DNA of 64,000 nt from Gordius sp. MW1 (Eukaryota > Nematomorpha > Gordioida > Gordea > Gordiidae). Made by a program: the position numbers and the translations under genes. The DNA lies in NCBI GenBank assembly GCA_964036665.1, contig OZ038532.1, positions 1,612,001 to 1,676,000 of the forward strand. The letters are read 5' to 3'. Each line of letters starts with the position of its first letter. The stretch's first letter is position 1. Positions 33,750-44,484 of this stretch are shown one piece after another. Under the pieces are notes generated by a model that worked only from the letters and a program-made list of their open reading frames with translations, was not told the DNA's origin and searched no databases.

Positions 33750-35620
33750 TTGGGATACTCGGAACGTCTAAAATCTTCTTTAACGCCACGCGAAAAGGGA
33801 AATTTGTTTTGGGCGTTTACGGTAATATCCTCTCCGTAAGCTTTAAGGAGTGGCATTTTAGCTTGCTACCTTTGTAATTGCCACACTCCTGAGGGTCTCC
33901 TTTGCCTTTAAATAAGGGTATAATTGTGCACCCTTTCTATTGAATAGGAATTCGCTCTTCTAACAAAGACTTGATGACTATTTCTTCACGGCATCCGAGC
34001 AATGTTTTCATAGGTATTCCATATGAACCATAGCTTTTTCTTTTCGCATCTTATTGATTTGTGTACAAACTTCATCCTCCTGAAGGAGTTCGACCATAAT
34101 TATGATTGCCTCAATATCGGGGAGTGAATCTTTGTCATTTGCAATATTCATAAGTTTTTTAAAATATCCTTTCCACCTTTCCATCACTTCCTTCGGCTTG
34201 AATAAGGTATGACCCTTCTCGTTTTTGACTATTTTGCAAAAATTTTACATAACCCTATCGCCCCCTTTAATATCCAGTTTGTTTGCCATCTCGGTGCACG
34301 CGGCATTCTTTACTATTGCAAACCATTTTTGCGACTCTCTTTGCTTCCCTACACTCTTTATAATTCTCCGACTTTTTTGATTTATGTCACCGTCTATATA
34401 TGCATTTTGCTTTTTTTCAATAAAATCCCTAACCGATTGATCCCACCACCATAGTTCCATATTTATAGCTATGCCTACTTTTATCTGTCCTGGAACAAAA
34501 ATCGCTGTTTCCTTTATGTCCTTAGCGTCTCCCAATCGTCGTCTACGTTCCTTTGGAACTTCCTTGCATCCAAGAGTCAGGAGGTTTTTTGATGATATTT
34601 TTCGTTCGTCAACGTATGCTTTAGCCTTTCGTATCGAATTTGAGGTTCATAGACCTCTTTTCTTTCGAAAAATACTCCTCTGTCAAAATCCATAACAAGG
34701 GGACGATGTTGCCTGGCGATTCTTTTCCTGGTATTAAATCCTTTCGCCGTATGACCAGATAGTCATTTTGACAAAAATGCTTCCCACTTTATATAATATG
34801 ATCTTCTCGTTTTTGAAAATAGGTGTTAACGATTGGCATGTAGTATGCTTTGGATACTTGGTGAAGTTTTTCTCCTTCTTTGTTCTTGAGACCATGCTCA
34901 TAGCCTTCATGATTGCGTTCATACCCTAGGCAATCTTTCCCTACGTGATCTTTCCCTACGTGAGCGTTGAAATCCGTCTCAATTAGCCTTTCTTCCTGTC
35001 CTATTCCTCGTATTTCCTTTTCCAATGAATCGAAGAATTGCCTTTCTCTGATTCTTTATAACCAATTGGGGAGCATTCGCGCACATAACGGTTAGCAGGC
35101 CTCCTTTATCTGCAGTCTTAACCCAAATTAGGCTGTCTGAACAATGCTTGACTTCCACCGCCGTGTCCTTGAACGATTCGCTTAGAACGATACCGATCCC
35201 TTTCTACGTTTTGGTGACCCATTGAAGAATAGCTTGTATCCTTTTCCTAGTTCCGAGCTTTGGTTACATTTCACCTTGTCTCTTATAGGCAGGCGATGTG
35301 TACCTTTCTTTTTAGCATTTTTGCGACCTCGATGTTCTTCCCTGTCAACGTTCCTAGATTCCAGCACATTAATCGTATTCTTTCCACAACAACCCCTTCC
35401 TTGTGAGATGGGCAGTAACCTTACTATATTTTCACATTGCACCAGCGGGGCATACGCTCCGCTTCGTTTGTGGAGGACGCCTTAGCTTTCTGTTGTAAAA
35501 TTTTGTTTGAAACTATCATGGTTTGGAATTGGTTTTTATAGCCGGTTTCTGACCTGACGCCAATCCTCCACTTTCGCACACGGACTTGGGACCGCCGTAG
35601 GTAGTGTTGACTTTTCTTCT
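33750..35620 (-). pseudogene. RTE-clade retrotransposon: endonuclease, linker and start of RT
   Basis: This is the longest RTE copy here. From right to left: the 5' leader; endonuclease blocks ETDFNAHVGKD, YERNHEGYEHGLKN and NTYFQKREDHII; the linker KETAIFVPGQIKVG with WWWDQSVRDFIEKK; VMERWKGYFKKLMNIAND near 34190; and RT motif GDPQECGNYKGSKLK near 33880. It then ends, 3'-truncated or rearranged, so the catalytic FADD box is missing. Numerous frameshifts make it inactive. It shares the leader with the plus-strand copy at 8205. Confidence 0.88.
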
Positions 35621-35990
35621 CCTTTATCTTGGCCAGTTTGTACATAAGCCTATCGCCCCTTTATTGTCCAGTCTGTTTGGCCTCTCGGTGTACGCGGCAT
35701 TCTTCGCTATTGCAACGGCCTTTTTGCGGCTCTCTTTGCCTCCCTATACTCTTGATCTCTGATTTTTTGATTTGTGCCACCGTCTAAATAGATTTTTTTC
35801 TTTCGATTCCCTAGCCGATCGATCCTATTACCATAGTTTCTTATTCATAGCGCCTCCTGACTGCGTGTTGAAGTCGAATCGCTGTTTCTTTTATGTCCTT
35901 GGTTAGCGACTAATAATCGTCTTCTACGTCCCTTTGCAATTGTTTGATTTGTTTTTTGGGTGTACTTCTTTCAAAGGGTTCAAACACGCT
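35621..35990 (-). pseudogene. Second RTE fragment abutting the first
   Basis: Minus-strand translation gives the post-endonuclease linker in broken frames (IRNYGNRIDRLGNRKKK, GTNQKIRDQEYREAKRA) and joins YKLAKIKEKKSQH at the start of the next copy's leader. Both pieces have the same orientation, so one RTE appears to have inserted into another or they were joined by recombination. Confidence 0.7.
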
Positions 35991-35999
35991 CATTATCCC

Positions 36000-36131
36000 A
36001 GCTTTCAACTCTATTATTTTAAAAACTTGACGTATAGAGGGATGACGAATTTTTTTTTGTGTTTACCACAAAAAAACTGCATAAAAACATGTTAACCGTT
36101 TCCAGTTGATTTCGTATGTTATCTAGTGTTA
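36000..36131 (+). repeat. Fragment of the fold-back element family
   Basis: The words ACTTGACGTATAG, GTGTTTACCACAAAAAAACT, TTAACCGTTTCCAGTT and the end TCTAGTGTTA follow the same order as the right arm of the 945-bp fold-back element (55930-56045). Confidence 0.7.
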
Positions 36132-36440
36132 CCATTCCTCCAAACTCTCTCAGGTCGGGGCTCCAGAGGATACTTGCAAATTCAACAAATTGTTATGTAA
36201 AGTAATGATAAAATGTTTTCACATAAATTAAAATCTTTTACAGATGGCGCTAATCTAATATAACATATGCATTTTTGAACTTAAACTTTTTATATATTCA
36301 TTTTAAAATACTACACTCTTTAAATTTTTTTTAAATTTAAATAATTGATAATTAATAATCTAATAAAAAATTGCTTCGCAACTGTATTTCATTCAGAATA
36401 TTTTGGTATAAAATACTATACAGTATGTATGCAAACCCCA
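36132..36440. other. Non-coding stretch
   Basis: Nothing was recognised between the fold-back fragment and the palindrome cluster. Confidence 0.35.
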
Positions 36441-36640
36441 AGGTAACCTGACCCAACCTAAAGGTTGGGGCTTTCCTCCCAACGTTAGGTTTTGGGCTAT
36501 AATTTAAATATAGCCCAAAATTTTAGGTTGAGGTTTTTAAAAACCTAAGCCTAACCTAAAAAGGTTTAGGTTCAGGTCTTTTAAAAACCTGAGGTTTTAA
36601 AAAAACCTTAACTCGAAACTGGGGCAAGGTTTTGGAAAAA
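36440..36640. repeat. Cluster of palindromes with AGGTT/AACCT words
   Basis: Palindromes sit back to back: CCAACCTAAAGGTTGG, a 10-bp stem TTGGGCTATA/TATAGCCCAA with 7-nt loop, AGGTTTTTAAAAACCT, and CCTAAACCTTTTTAGG-like pairs. AGGTT or AACCT occurs more than ten times. It could be a hairpin-rich end of an unknown element. Confidence 0.6.
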
Positions 36641-36652
36641 GGAAGTAGTAAA

Positions 36653-37047
36653 ATAAATTGCATAGCAATTAATAATGAATGAGTATGCATGGAGTTGGCG
36701 ATGGCAGTTTGGGAAGGGGAAAAATAATATTCATATTTTTGCTTTGTATCTATTTAAACGCATTGAATTGCATACCTCATGATAATCACCAAAATATTTG
36801 TATACGAGTTGGCAATGGATATCTGGGTCGTTCCTAATCTTCAATAAGACTAAGGATTGTCTACATATAAACCTAAGTTAATTTATTATTAACAAGTAAT
36901 AGTATTAGATTCATGAAATGCTTTTTTATGAAGATGGGCCCCCTTTGGCCCACTATAATTTCCCTTTCCTACTTAATTCTACAATTTGTTAATAATAAAT
37001 TGACTTTTAGAGGATTATTGGTAAATAAGTAATTGCTATGCAATTTA
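36653..37047. repeat. 395-bp unit bounded by an 18-bp perfect inverted repeat
   Basis: TAAATTGCATAGCAATTA near 36653 and TAATTGCTATGCAATTTA near 37029 are exact complements. The same word recurs about ten times in the window beside satellite and hairpin elements. No coding content is evident. Confidence 0.6.
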
Positions 37048-37129
37048 TGGGCTCGTTTTTGGTTGTCCGTTGTCCGTTGATGTCCGTTGATGTCCTCCCT
37101 ATCTATTTGCATTGGGTATATTAGGTTAT

Positions 37130-37290
37130 CGATTTTTTAAATTAATGCATGAGAAAGAGGTGCCCCACCCCTCATCTCTATCTCCCTCGCTGTGTTATTT
37201 TTAAAATTAATGCATAAGAGGTGCCCCACCCCTCATCTCTATCTCCCTCGCTTTCGGGTGGGGTCGGGTTTTAATTGCTACGTTAAATTA
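37130..37290 (+). repeat. Tandem duplication of a roughly 62-bp unit
   Basis: AGAGGTGCCCCACCCCTCAT and CTCTATCTCCCTCGCT, with AATTAATGCATAAG between, occur twice in a row from about 37135 to 37255. Confidence 0.75.
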
Positions 37291-37369
37291 ATGCATAAGT
37301 ATATCTATTCGTTTTTGAATTGGGTGACATTGATATTAATTGCTATAATTACCCCACTACAAGGGTTTG

Positions 37370-38570
37370 GGTTAGAATCTCGGTTTTTTTTAAACTCTTA
37401 TGATTGTTCTTGTTACTGCCATTGATAATAAGACTTTTTGGCCGTCTGCTGGCTGCTGACCAATGAAAAAAATGACCATTGGCCAAAATGTGAATCCAAG
37501 TTTATTTTTTCTTTTTTTGATTATTATGATTGTTCCTGTTACTACCATTGCTAATACGACTTTTCGGCCGTCCACTGGCTGCTGACCAAAAAAAAAATGA
37601 CCATTGGCCAAAATGTGAATCCAAGTTTATTTTTTTGTTTTTTTTTGACTATTATGATTGTTCCTGTTACTACCATTGCTATTATGACTTTTTGGCCGTC
37701 TGCTGGCTGCTGACCAAAGAAAAAAATGACCATTGGCCAAAATGTGAATCCAAGTTTATTTTTTCGTTTTTTTTTGATTATTATGATTGTTCCTGTTACT
37801 ACCATTGCTATTATGACTTTTTGGCCGTCCGCTGGCTGCTGACCGATGGAAAAAATGACCATTGGCCAAAATGTGATTCCAAGTTATTTTTCGTTTTAGT
37901 TTTGACTATTACGATTGTTCTTGTTACTATCATTGATAATAAGACTTTTTGGCCGTCCGCTGGCTGCTGACCAATGAAAAAAATGACCATTGGCCAAAAT
38001 GTGAATCCGAGTTTATTTTTTCTTTGACTATTATGATTATTCCTGTTACTACCATTGCTATTATGACTTTTTGGCCGTCCGCTGGCTCCTGACCGATGGA
38101 AAAAATGACCATTGGCCAAAATGTGAATCGAAATTATTTTTTTCGTTTTTTTTTGACTATTATGATTGTTCCTGTTCCTACCATTGCTATTATGACTTTT
38201 TGGACGTCCGCTGGCTGCTGACCAATGGAACAAAATGACCATAGGCCAAAATGTGATTCGAAATTTTTTTTTTCTTTTTTTTGACTATTATGAATTTATA
38301 TCTACTTTTACCGTGTCCTAGCTGCTGACCAATGGAATAAAATGACCATTGGCCAAAATGTGATTCGAAAATTTGTTTTTCGTTTTTTTTTACTCTTATG
38401 AATTTATATCCATTTTTACCGTGTGCTGGCTGCTGACCGATGGAAAAAAATAACTATTGGCCAAAGTGAGCATCAAAATTTTTTTTCCGTTTTTTTGGCT
38501 ATCATTGACTTATAGAGTATCTGTTGGTACTGACCAATAGAGAAAAAATGACCATTCGCCAAATTTTTGA
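37370..38570 (+). repeat. Satellite array A: 128-bp monomers grading into 108-bp monomers
   Basis: The word GGCTGCTGACC recurs at 37451, 37577, 37705, 37834, 37962, 38084, 38213, 38320 and 38428. Spacings are 126, 128, 129, 128, 122, 129, 107 and 108. Long monomers carry TGATTGTTCCTGTTACTACC and CTTTTTGGCCGTC. Short ones carry GAATTTATATCCA and TTTTACCGTGT in their place. Every unit keeps the hairpin ACCAATGG-A/T rich loop-CCATTGGCC. Several long open frames cross the array only because monomers lack stops in phase. They are not genes. Confidence 0.95.
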
Positions 38571-38821
38571 TTTTTATAATTAAAAATTCTTCAAATTTAA
38601 CAAAAATTTCTCCCAACAATTCTGCAAATTCTTAACATTGTGATGTTTTATAATATAATGTTTGTTAGACCCATAATCACTAAAGGCCATAAAAACTAAT
38701 GTAATACGCAACTAGATGCAAACACTAAATCTAACCCTAACCCTTGCCTATATTACATTTTGCCTATATTACATTTTGCCTACCAATGGAAAATTTGTAT
38801 AAATAATTAATTAATCATTAG

Positions 38822-39012
38822 GCATTTAATACCCCCCTATAGGCATTCGCCCCTTCCCACTTTTCTCGCCCATAAATTGCTTAGCAAATATGATACATTT
38901 ATACGAAGTAAAGATGAGTCGTCCCCCCTTCCCTTCCCCCCTTCCCTTCTCCCCTCCCCTTCTCTCCTCCCCCTTCCCACGAGGGCCGAAGGCCCGAGTA
39001 TTTATAAACATA
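38822..39012 (+). repeat. GGGCC-hairpin element, copy 1
   Basis: It runs from GGCATTTAATACCCCCCTATA, through CCCATAAATTGCTTAGCAAA and GATGAGTCG with a CCCCTTCCC tract, to the hairpin GGGCCGAAGGCCC. It is homologous to 41905-42095 and, inverted, to 46500-46672. Confidence 0.85.
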
Positions 39013-39164
39013 TATAGTAAGTGAGGGCAACATAAAACATACTTTGTTTTTAAGCGCCTAGGCATATAGTCTAAGCTTGGCGAGAATCCAACGCATTAGC
39101 ACCTTCCACATTATTTTGGTCTATTTAAAATTACTCACAATACCACATTTATTTGAACACCTTA

Positions 39165-39310
39165 TTAATTGCTATGCAATTTATGGGCTCGTTTTTGGTT
39201 GTCCGTTGATGTCCGTTGATGTCCGTTGTCCGTTGTCCGTCCACCAAGTTATTGGCGCCAGCTTTGTGACGTGGATATCCCGGGTTCAAGCCAGGGAGAG
39301 GACTAATTTT
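39165..39310 (+). repeat. GTCCGTT-repeat segment with a tRNA-like B box
   Basis: ATTGCTATGCAATTTATGG is followed by five GTCCGTT-type repeats (39200-39242) and then by GACGTGGATATCCCGGGTTCAA, which fits a Pol III B box (GGTTCAANCC). A similar B-box context is at 41680. It resembles a SINE head but lacks a full tRNA fold. Confidence 0.55.
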
Positions 39311-39984
39311 TTTTTTAATTTTTTTAAATTAAATTAATATTTTGTTCTTGTTAATACCATTGATAATATGAATTTTTGACCATCCGCTGGCTACTGACCA
39401 ATGAAAAAAATGACCATTGGCCAAATAAAGCGTAATTTTTAATTGCTATATGCAATTTATGGTATTTTTTCGTCTTTGAATAGGTTAACATTGATAATTA
39501 CCCTATGCCCTTTCCTACAAGGGCCTACGCCTCTACTGATATGGGTCCCTGTGCCCCTTACCAAAGCCTATGCCTTTACTGATATGGGTCCCTGTGCCCC
39601 TTACCAAACCCTATGCCTATACTAATGTGGGTTCGAATCCCGGAGAGGGCAAAATTTTTATTTATTTTTTAAATTAAATTAATATATTGTTCTTGTTAAT
39701 ACCATTGATAATGTGACCTTTTGGCCGTCCGCTGGCTACTGACCAATGAAAAAAATGACCATTGGCCAAATTATAAATCGAAATTTTTTTTTCGTTTTTG
39801 AATGTTAACATTGATAATTATTACCCTATGCCCTCCCCTACAAGGGTCTATGTTTCATTATCTATATATTGTCACGCTCTTCGGTGTCTTGCACCGAATG
39901 TCTTGTCACGCATCGAATGTCTTCTCACGCTGTTTACTTTTAATTTTAATTAATTTAACTAGTTTGTGGGTTCGAATCCCGGAG
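39311..39984 (+). repeat. Satellite array B, long composite units (about 343 bp)
   Basis: GGCTACTGACCAATG recurs at 39388 and 39731. The intervening segment holds three copies of a roughly 43-bp unit (TGATATGGGTCCCTGTGCCCC) and ends with the B-box-like GTGGGTTCGAATCCCGGAG at 39606, repeated near 39965. Confidence 0.8.
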
Positions 39985-40890
39985 TTTTTTTTTGACTCTT
40001 ATGATTGTTCTTGTTACTACCATTGATAATAAAACTTTTTGGCCGTCCGCTGGCTGCTGACCAATGGAAAAAAATGACCATTGGCCAAAATGTGTATCGA
40101 AATTATTTTTTTCGTTTTTTTTACTATTATGATTGTTCCTGTTACTACCATTGCTATTGTGACTTTTTGGCCGTCCGTTGGCTGCTGACCAATGGAAAAA
40201 AATGACCATTGGCCAAAATGTGATTTGCAAATTTTTTTTTCGTTTTTTTTTGACTATTATGGAATTATATCCACTTTTACCGTGTCCTGGCTGCTGACCA
40301 GTGGAAAAAAATGACCATTGGCCAAAATGTGATTCGAAAATTTTTTTTTAGTTTTTTTTGACTATTATGAATTTATATCCACTTTTACCGTGTCCTGGCT
40401 GCTGACCAATGGAAAAAAATGACCATTGGCCAAAATGTGATTCGAAAATTTTTTTTTCGTTTTTTTTGACTCTTATGAATTTATATCCACTTTTACCGTG
40501 TTCTGGCTGCTGACCAATGGAAAAAAATGACCATTGGCCAAATTGTGAATCGAAATTTATTTTCCGTTTTTTTTGACTCTTATGATTGTTCCTGTTAATA
40601 CCATTGATAATATGACTTTTTGGCCGTCTGCTGGCTGCTGACCAATGGAAAAAAATGACCATTGGCCAAATTGTGAATTGATATTTATTTTCCGTTTTTT
40701 TTGACTCTTATGATTGTTCCTGTTAATACCATTGATAATATGACTTTTTGGCCGTCTGCTGGCTGCTGACCAATGGAAAAAAATGAGCATTGGCCAAAGT
40801 GAGCATCAAAAATTTTTTTTCCGTTTTTTTGGCTATCATTGCCTTATAGAGTATCTGTTGGTACTGACCAATGAAAAAAAATGACCATTG
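39985..40890 (+). repeat. Satellite array B, short units (128 and 108 bp)
   Basis: GGCTGCTGACC recurs at 40052, 40180, 40289, 40397, 40505, 40633 and 40761 (spacings 128, 109, 108, 108, 128, 128). Two monomer types are intermixed in blocks, as in array A, and the same hairpin is conserved in every unit. Confidence 0.95.
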
Positions 40891-41440
40891 GCCAAGTTTT
40901 ATATATAACCTAAAAATTTATTATAGATGGTCTAACAGACAGCCAACTATATAATATATATTTTTAATCTTATAAATGCATATCAATTATTTAATTGGGT
41001 TAATATATTTCATTTAATTAGATTGTGATTTCATAGAAAACCTAAAAAGTAATAGTTAAAAAAATATAGGTATTAGATTCTAATTTACGATAAATATACT
41101 GATAGAAACTAACACAAAATTCGAAACCTCCTTCAAAGGTATAATCATAGCCCGTTCTTTCTAATTAAATTCAATCTACTATTAAACTATTAAAACACGA
41201 ATTGTACTTTATTAGATGGCGCGCGTAAGTTTATATAATTAGTAAAATTTTCTACGTGTTATAGATATTACACCGCACGTGTGGCCGAGAAATGTCCGAT
41301 ATTTTTAAAACGAAAAGGTATTTTAGGAATCTGAAAAGGCTATTTTACCCCTGGCCGCCCTGGGCACCTACGGGTAAAGTTTCGAGCGAATCGGGCGGGT
41401 AGTTTCAGAATTTAGCCCTTTTTTAAAACTAAAAGGAATT
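40891..41440. other. Non-coding stretch between satellite blocks
   Basis: No gene or known repeat end was recognised. Confidence 0.35.
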
Positions 41441-41900
41441 TTTATTTTAATTTTTTTTCTTTAAAATTAAATTAATATTATGTTCTTGTTAATACCATTG
41501 ATAATTTGACTTTTTAACCGTCCGCTGGCTACTGACCGATGAAATATATTGATTTTCTAAACATAAAACAGAACTTTATTATTTCATTGTCTATATAATT
41601 AACATAATAACTTCTACTATTTTAATACCAGCATGGTGTGACGGGTTATAGCGCACGGCTTGTAAACAGGGTGACCTGGATATCCCGGGTTCAAGCTGGG
41701 GCAAAATTTTTATTTTTTTTTAAATTAAATTAATATTTTGTTCTTGTTAATATCATTGATAATATGACTTTTTGATAGTCCGCAGGCTACTGACCAATGG
41801 AAAAAATGACCATTGGCCAAATAAATCAAAAATTTTTTTCGTTTTTGAATTGGATAACATTGATAATTACCCTATGCTCTCCCCTACAAGGGTCTATAAC
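41441..41900 (+). repeat. Satellite array C with a tRNA-like segment
   Basis: Two degenerate long units (CCGTCCGCTGGCTACTGACC at 41519, AGTCCGCAGGCTACTGACC at 41777) flank 41635-41700. That segment reads TGGTGTGACGGGTTATAGCG and TATCCCGGGTTCAAGCTGGG. The T-arm can pair (CCCGG/CTGGG), but the rest does not fold as a tRNA, so I call it a tRNA-derived repeat segment. Confidence 0.75.
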
Positions 41901-41904
41901 TAAT

Positions 41905-42095
41905 TATTTTGCATTTAATACCCCCCTATAGGCATTCTCGCCCCTTCCTACTTTTCTCGCCCATAAATTGCATAGCAAATATGCTACGTTTATACGGAGT
42001 ATAGATGAGTCGCCCCCGCTACCCTTCCCCTGCTCCCCTTCCCCCTCCCCTACTCCCCTTCCCACGAGGGCCGAAGGGCCGAGTTTTATATATAA
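41905..42095 (+). repeat. GGGCC-hairpin element, copy 2
   Basis: It is collinear with 38822-39012: TTAATACCCCCCTATAGGC, CCCATAAATTGCATAGCAAA, TTATACGGAGTATAGATGAG, a C-rich tract and GAGGGCCGAAGGGCC. Confidence 0.85.
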
Positions 42096-42504
42096 TGATT
42101 TATAAATGTTTGCAGCTACTAACTGCTCTTTGGGCATTAAATAATTATTTAAGGAACTGTTTACTAGATTTTTGGGTATATTGCCAAAAAATAATCATAT
42201 TTGATCAAATATTTGTTTAGTGGTTGGCCCACGCAAATTTTGGGTAAGTGTTGGTAATGTTTATATTTTATTGAGCCAAAAATTGAATAACGCGTGGGAG
42301 CTTGGAATTTTTAAGCCTTGCGAACAAAATATAACGAAATACATTTCATTTCATTAGTTAAATTATACTTATTCGATGTCTGGGACGATCCACATCGACC
42401 GTTTTTTGCCCACCACCCACTCATAACAACATGAACTTGCACAAGTTCACACTGTTCAAATCTATTTACTTATATTTTATAAAAGTATATTGCTTATAAT
42501 GTAA
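42096..42504. other. Non-coding stretch
   Basis: A 16-bp perfect palindrome ATATTTGATCAAATAT occurs near 42196. Nothing else was recognised. Confidence 0.35.
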
Positions 42505-42711
42505 CTAAACTACGCCAAAATAGTGATAAACTTGCAAATTCATATTTAATATCATTGCTAAAAAGTAAAATCTGACTTTATTTTTTTTAATATGACTTAT
42601 GCTAAAAATGCGCTCACTGGTGGCATTGGTAATAGGAATTGATAAAGACTTTAAAAATGAATTAGATAAATTTGGTAGCAATGGTTGATGTTCTTTCAAC
42701 CATAGAAGCAC
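42505..42711 (-). pseudogene. hAT transposase C-terminal relic
   Basis: The minus-strand frame reads HQPLLPNLSNSFLKSLSIP and ITNATSERIFSIS, matching the hAT dimerisation motif (yP.l..la..yLsIPaTsa.SERvFS), but decays afterwards. No ends were found. Confidence 0.6.
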
Positions 42712-44484
42712 ATTCGTCTTAAGATCCTCTTTATTTTAATTCAGTAATTCAAAATGTATCCTCATTATAATAAATACTATTTATTCACCATTAAAACGTG
42801 CATTTCTACGTTGGTATGGTATAACAACTTTAAAATATGGTCAAATAAAAGCTGATTCTTTATCTAGGCCCCAGCCAGGCCGACACTTTCTATTCAGCTC
42901 TTTTTTAGGGCCTAGCTCATGCGTAAAATAATCTTACATGTGCTTTATAAAAACATATTTGCTAAAAAGCCTTTACATTTGTTAAATTATGTTTTGTATT
43001 CATTTTTGCTATAAAAACGATTATAGGCCTAGTCAGAGGGATACATTATAAGGCAGCTCAGGACCCCCCCCCCTTGACTTTTCTATGTTTATTAGAATAT
43101 GATATCACTCAACAAATAGACATTTTGTCGCTATTCAAGTTACTTTTATTTTTTCAACCACCTTGTATTTAGATATATTTAAATTATCAAAAACTTTTAA
43201 TTCACTTGTATGGGTTTATTAATGTTTTATTTGGTCCTTGATAATGGGCTAATGTGGTGCAAAAGATTGAAACACTTTCCTTCTCATTCCTTATCAATAT
43301 GATAATACCATTAATAAACTCAATTTTCTTATAACTAAGTCATGGGTTTTAGCATAATTGTGTTTATTTAAAAATTAATATTTGCTCCGAATAGCCTTAA
43401 CGCGATTAGACACTACTAAACTGACGTTCATGATAATGTAAATTAATTCGAATCCTATAATTACCAAATAATTAGAAATTGCTTAAACTGCAATGCCCAT
43501 GTTTGCTCAATAATTAGGCTCTACAAATATTTGTTTAAACAAAAAAGGAGTAAAAATTATAGTTTCGAATAATAAAAAATAGAGAAGCGATCAATTCCAA
43601 AAATTTTAAAGCCAAGACTACGTCGAAAAATCTCGAGCCGGGTCGGGTCTTGGACGACCCATTTAAAAATATATATAAAATTTGTATTTTCAGCTTACTT
43701 TGTTCATACTTTTGTAAAACGTTAGTCCTCTATAAGGTTTTTAAACTAAATGTCCTTGTCGAATTTACAATATATCGTTCTGGCTAATTGGAATGTTATT
43801 ATAAAAGCAGTTAGTATTGATGCATAACCTATCGTGTAACAAAATGCATTTATTTTTAAAAGAAACTAAATATTTAATATAAGAGTTTGAGTAAGCAATT
43901 ATTTTAAGTACATAATTCTGGTAATGTATTAATCACCATTTATAAATTTATTTTTCATTGGAATCTATGGTCCCCCTTGCCTACGCAATTATGAGGTTCT
44001 AAAAAAAAACCAAAATATACATTATCTTATCATGGACCTAAGTGCTTAAAAAATAATTTACTCAAATATTTTTATGTTTTAAAATTAAATGTCAAATATG
44101 ATAAAAAAATGACCATAATATATCAACAGCTTTATAATTTACAAAAATATATAAAACAATTTCTAGAGTTTATCGGCATTTTAATTTATAATATCTAAAA
44201 TTATATTTTTAATTAAGGTTGCATACATAATTATAAATTATAAAATTGGGTTATTTTGACCATTTAAACAGGTTTCAACAGGCATTTCCAAAATTAAAAA
44301 TAGACTATCTTAGATTTAATCTTTGTTAGCCTGTCTAAATATTCAGGATAGAACTGGTATTGTAAATATATCCTATACGCATGGCCTGATTCAGTTATAT
44401 TTGTTATCAAATAAAGCAATACATTTAATAGCCATTTTTTTAAGAAATATTTATTTTTTCGATTTTCCATAATTGGTTAAAATA
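42712..44484. other. Intergenic stretch upstream of the 14-exon gene
   Basis: It contains a C-run near 43065, the near-palindrome GGGTCTTGGACGACCC near 43637, and long AT-rich DNA. The last few hundred bases should hold the promoter of the downstream gene, but no motif can be fixed. Confidence 0.4.

Noticed and set aside
37390-38242. Overlapping long ORFs on both strands (up to 146 codons) with repeating peptides
   Set aside because: They follow the 128-bp satellite period, change frame with monomer length and occur on both strands, so they are by-products of the repeat.
38700-38770. CTAACCCTAACCCTTGCC word considered as telomeric repeat
   Set aside because: There are only two units, in unique AT-rich context. 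This is not an array.
37370-40890. Regularly spaced repeats considered as a CRISPR-like array
   Set aside because: Units are contiguous satellite monomers of more than 100 bp with no unique spacers, in a eukaryotic genome.
41635-41700. tRNA-like segment considered as a tRNA gene
   Set aside because: The T-arm pairs but the acceptor and anticodon arms do not. It is embedded in repeat DNA with sister copies that also lack a fold.
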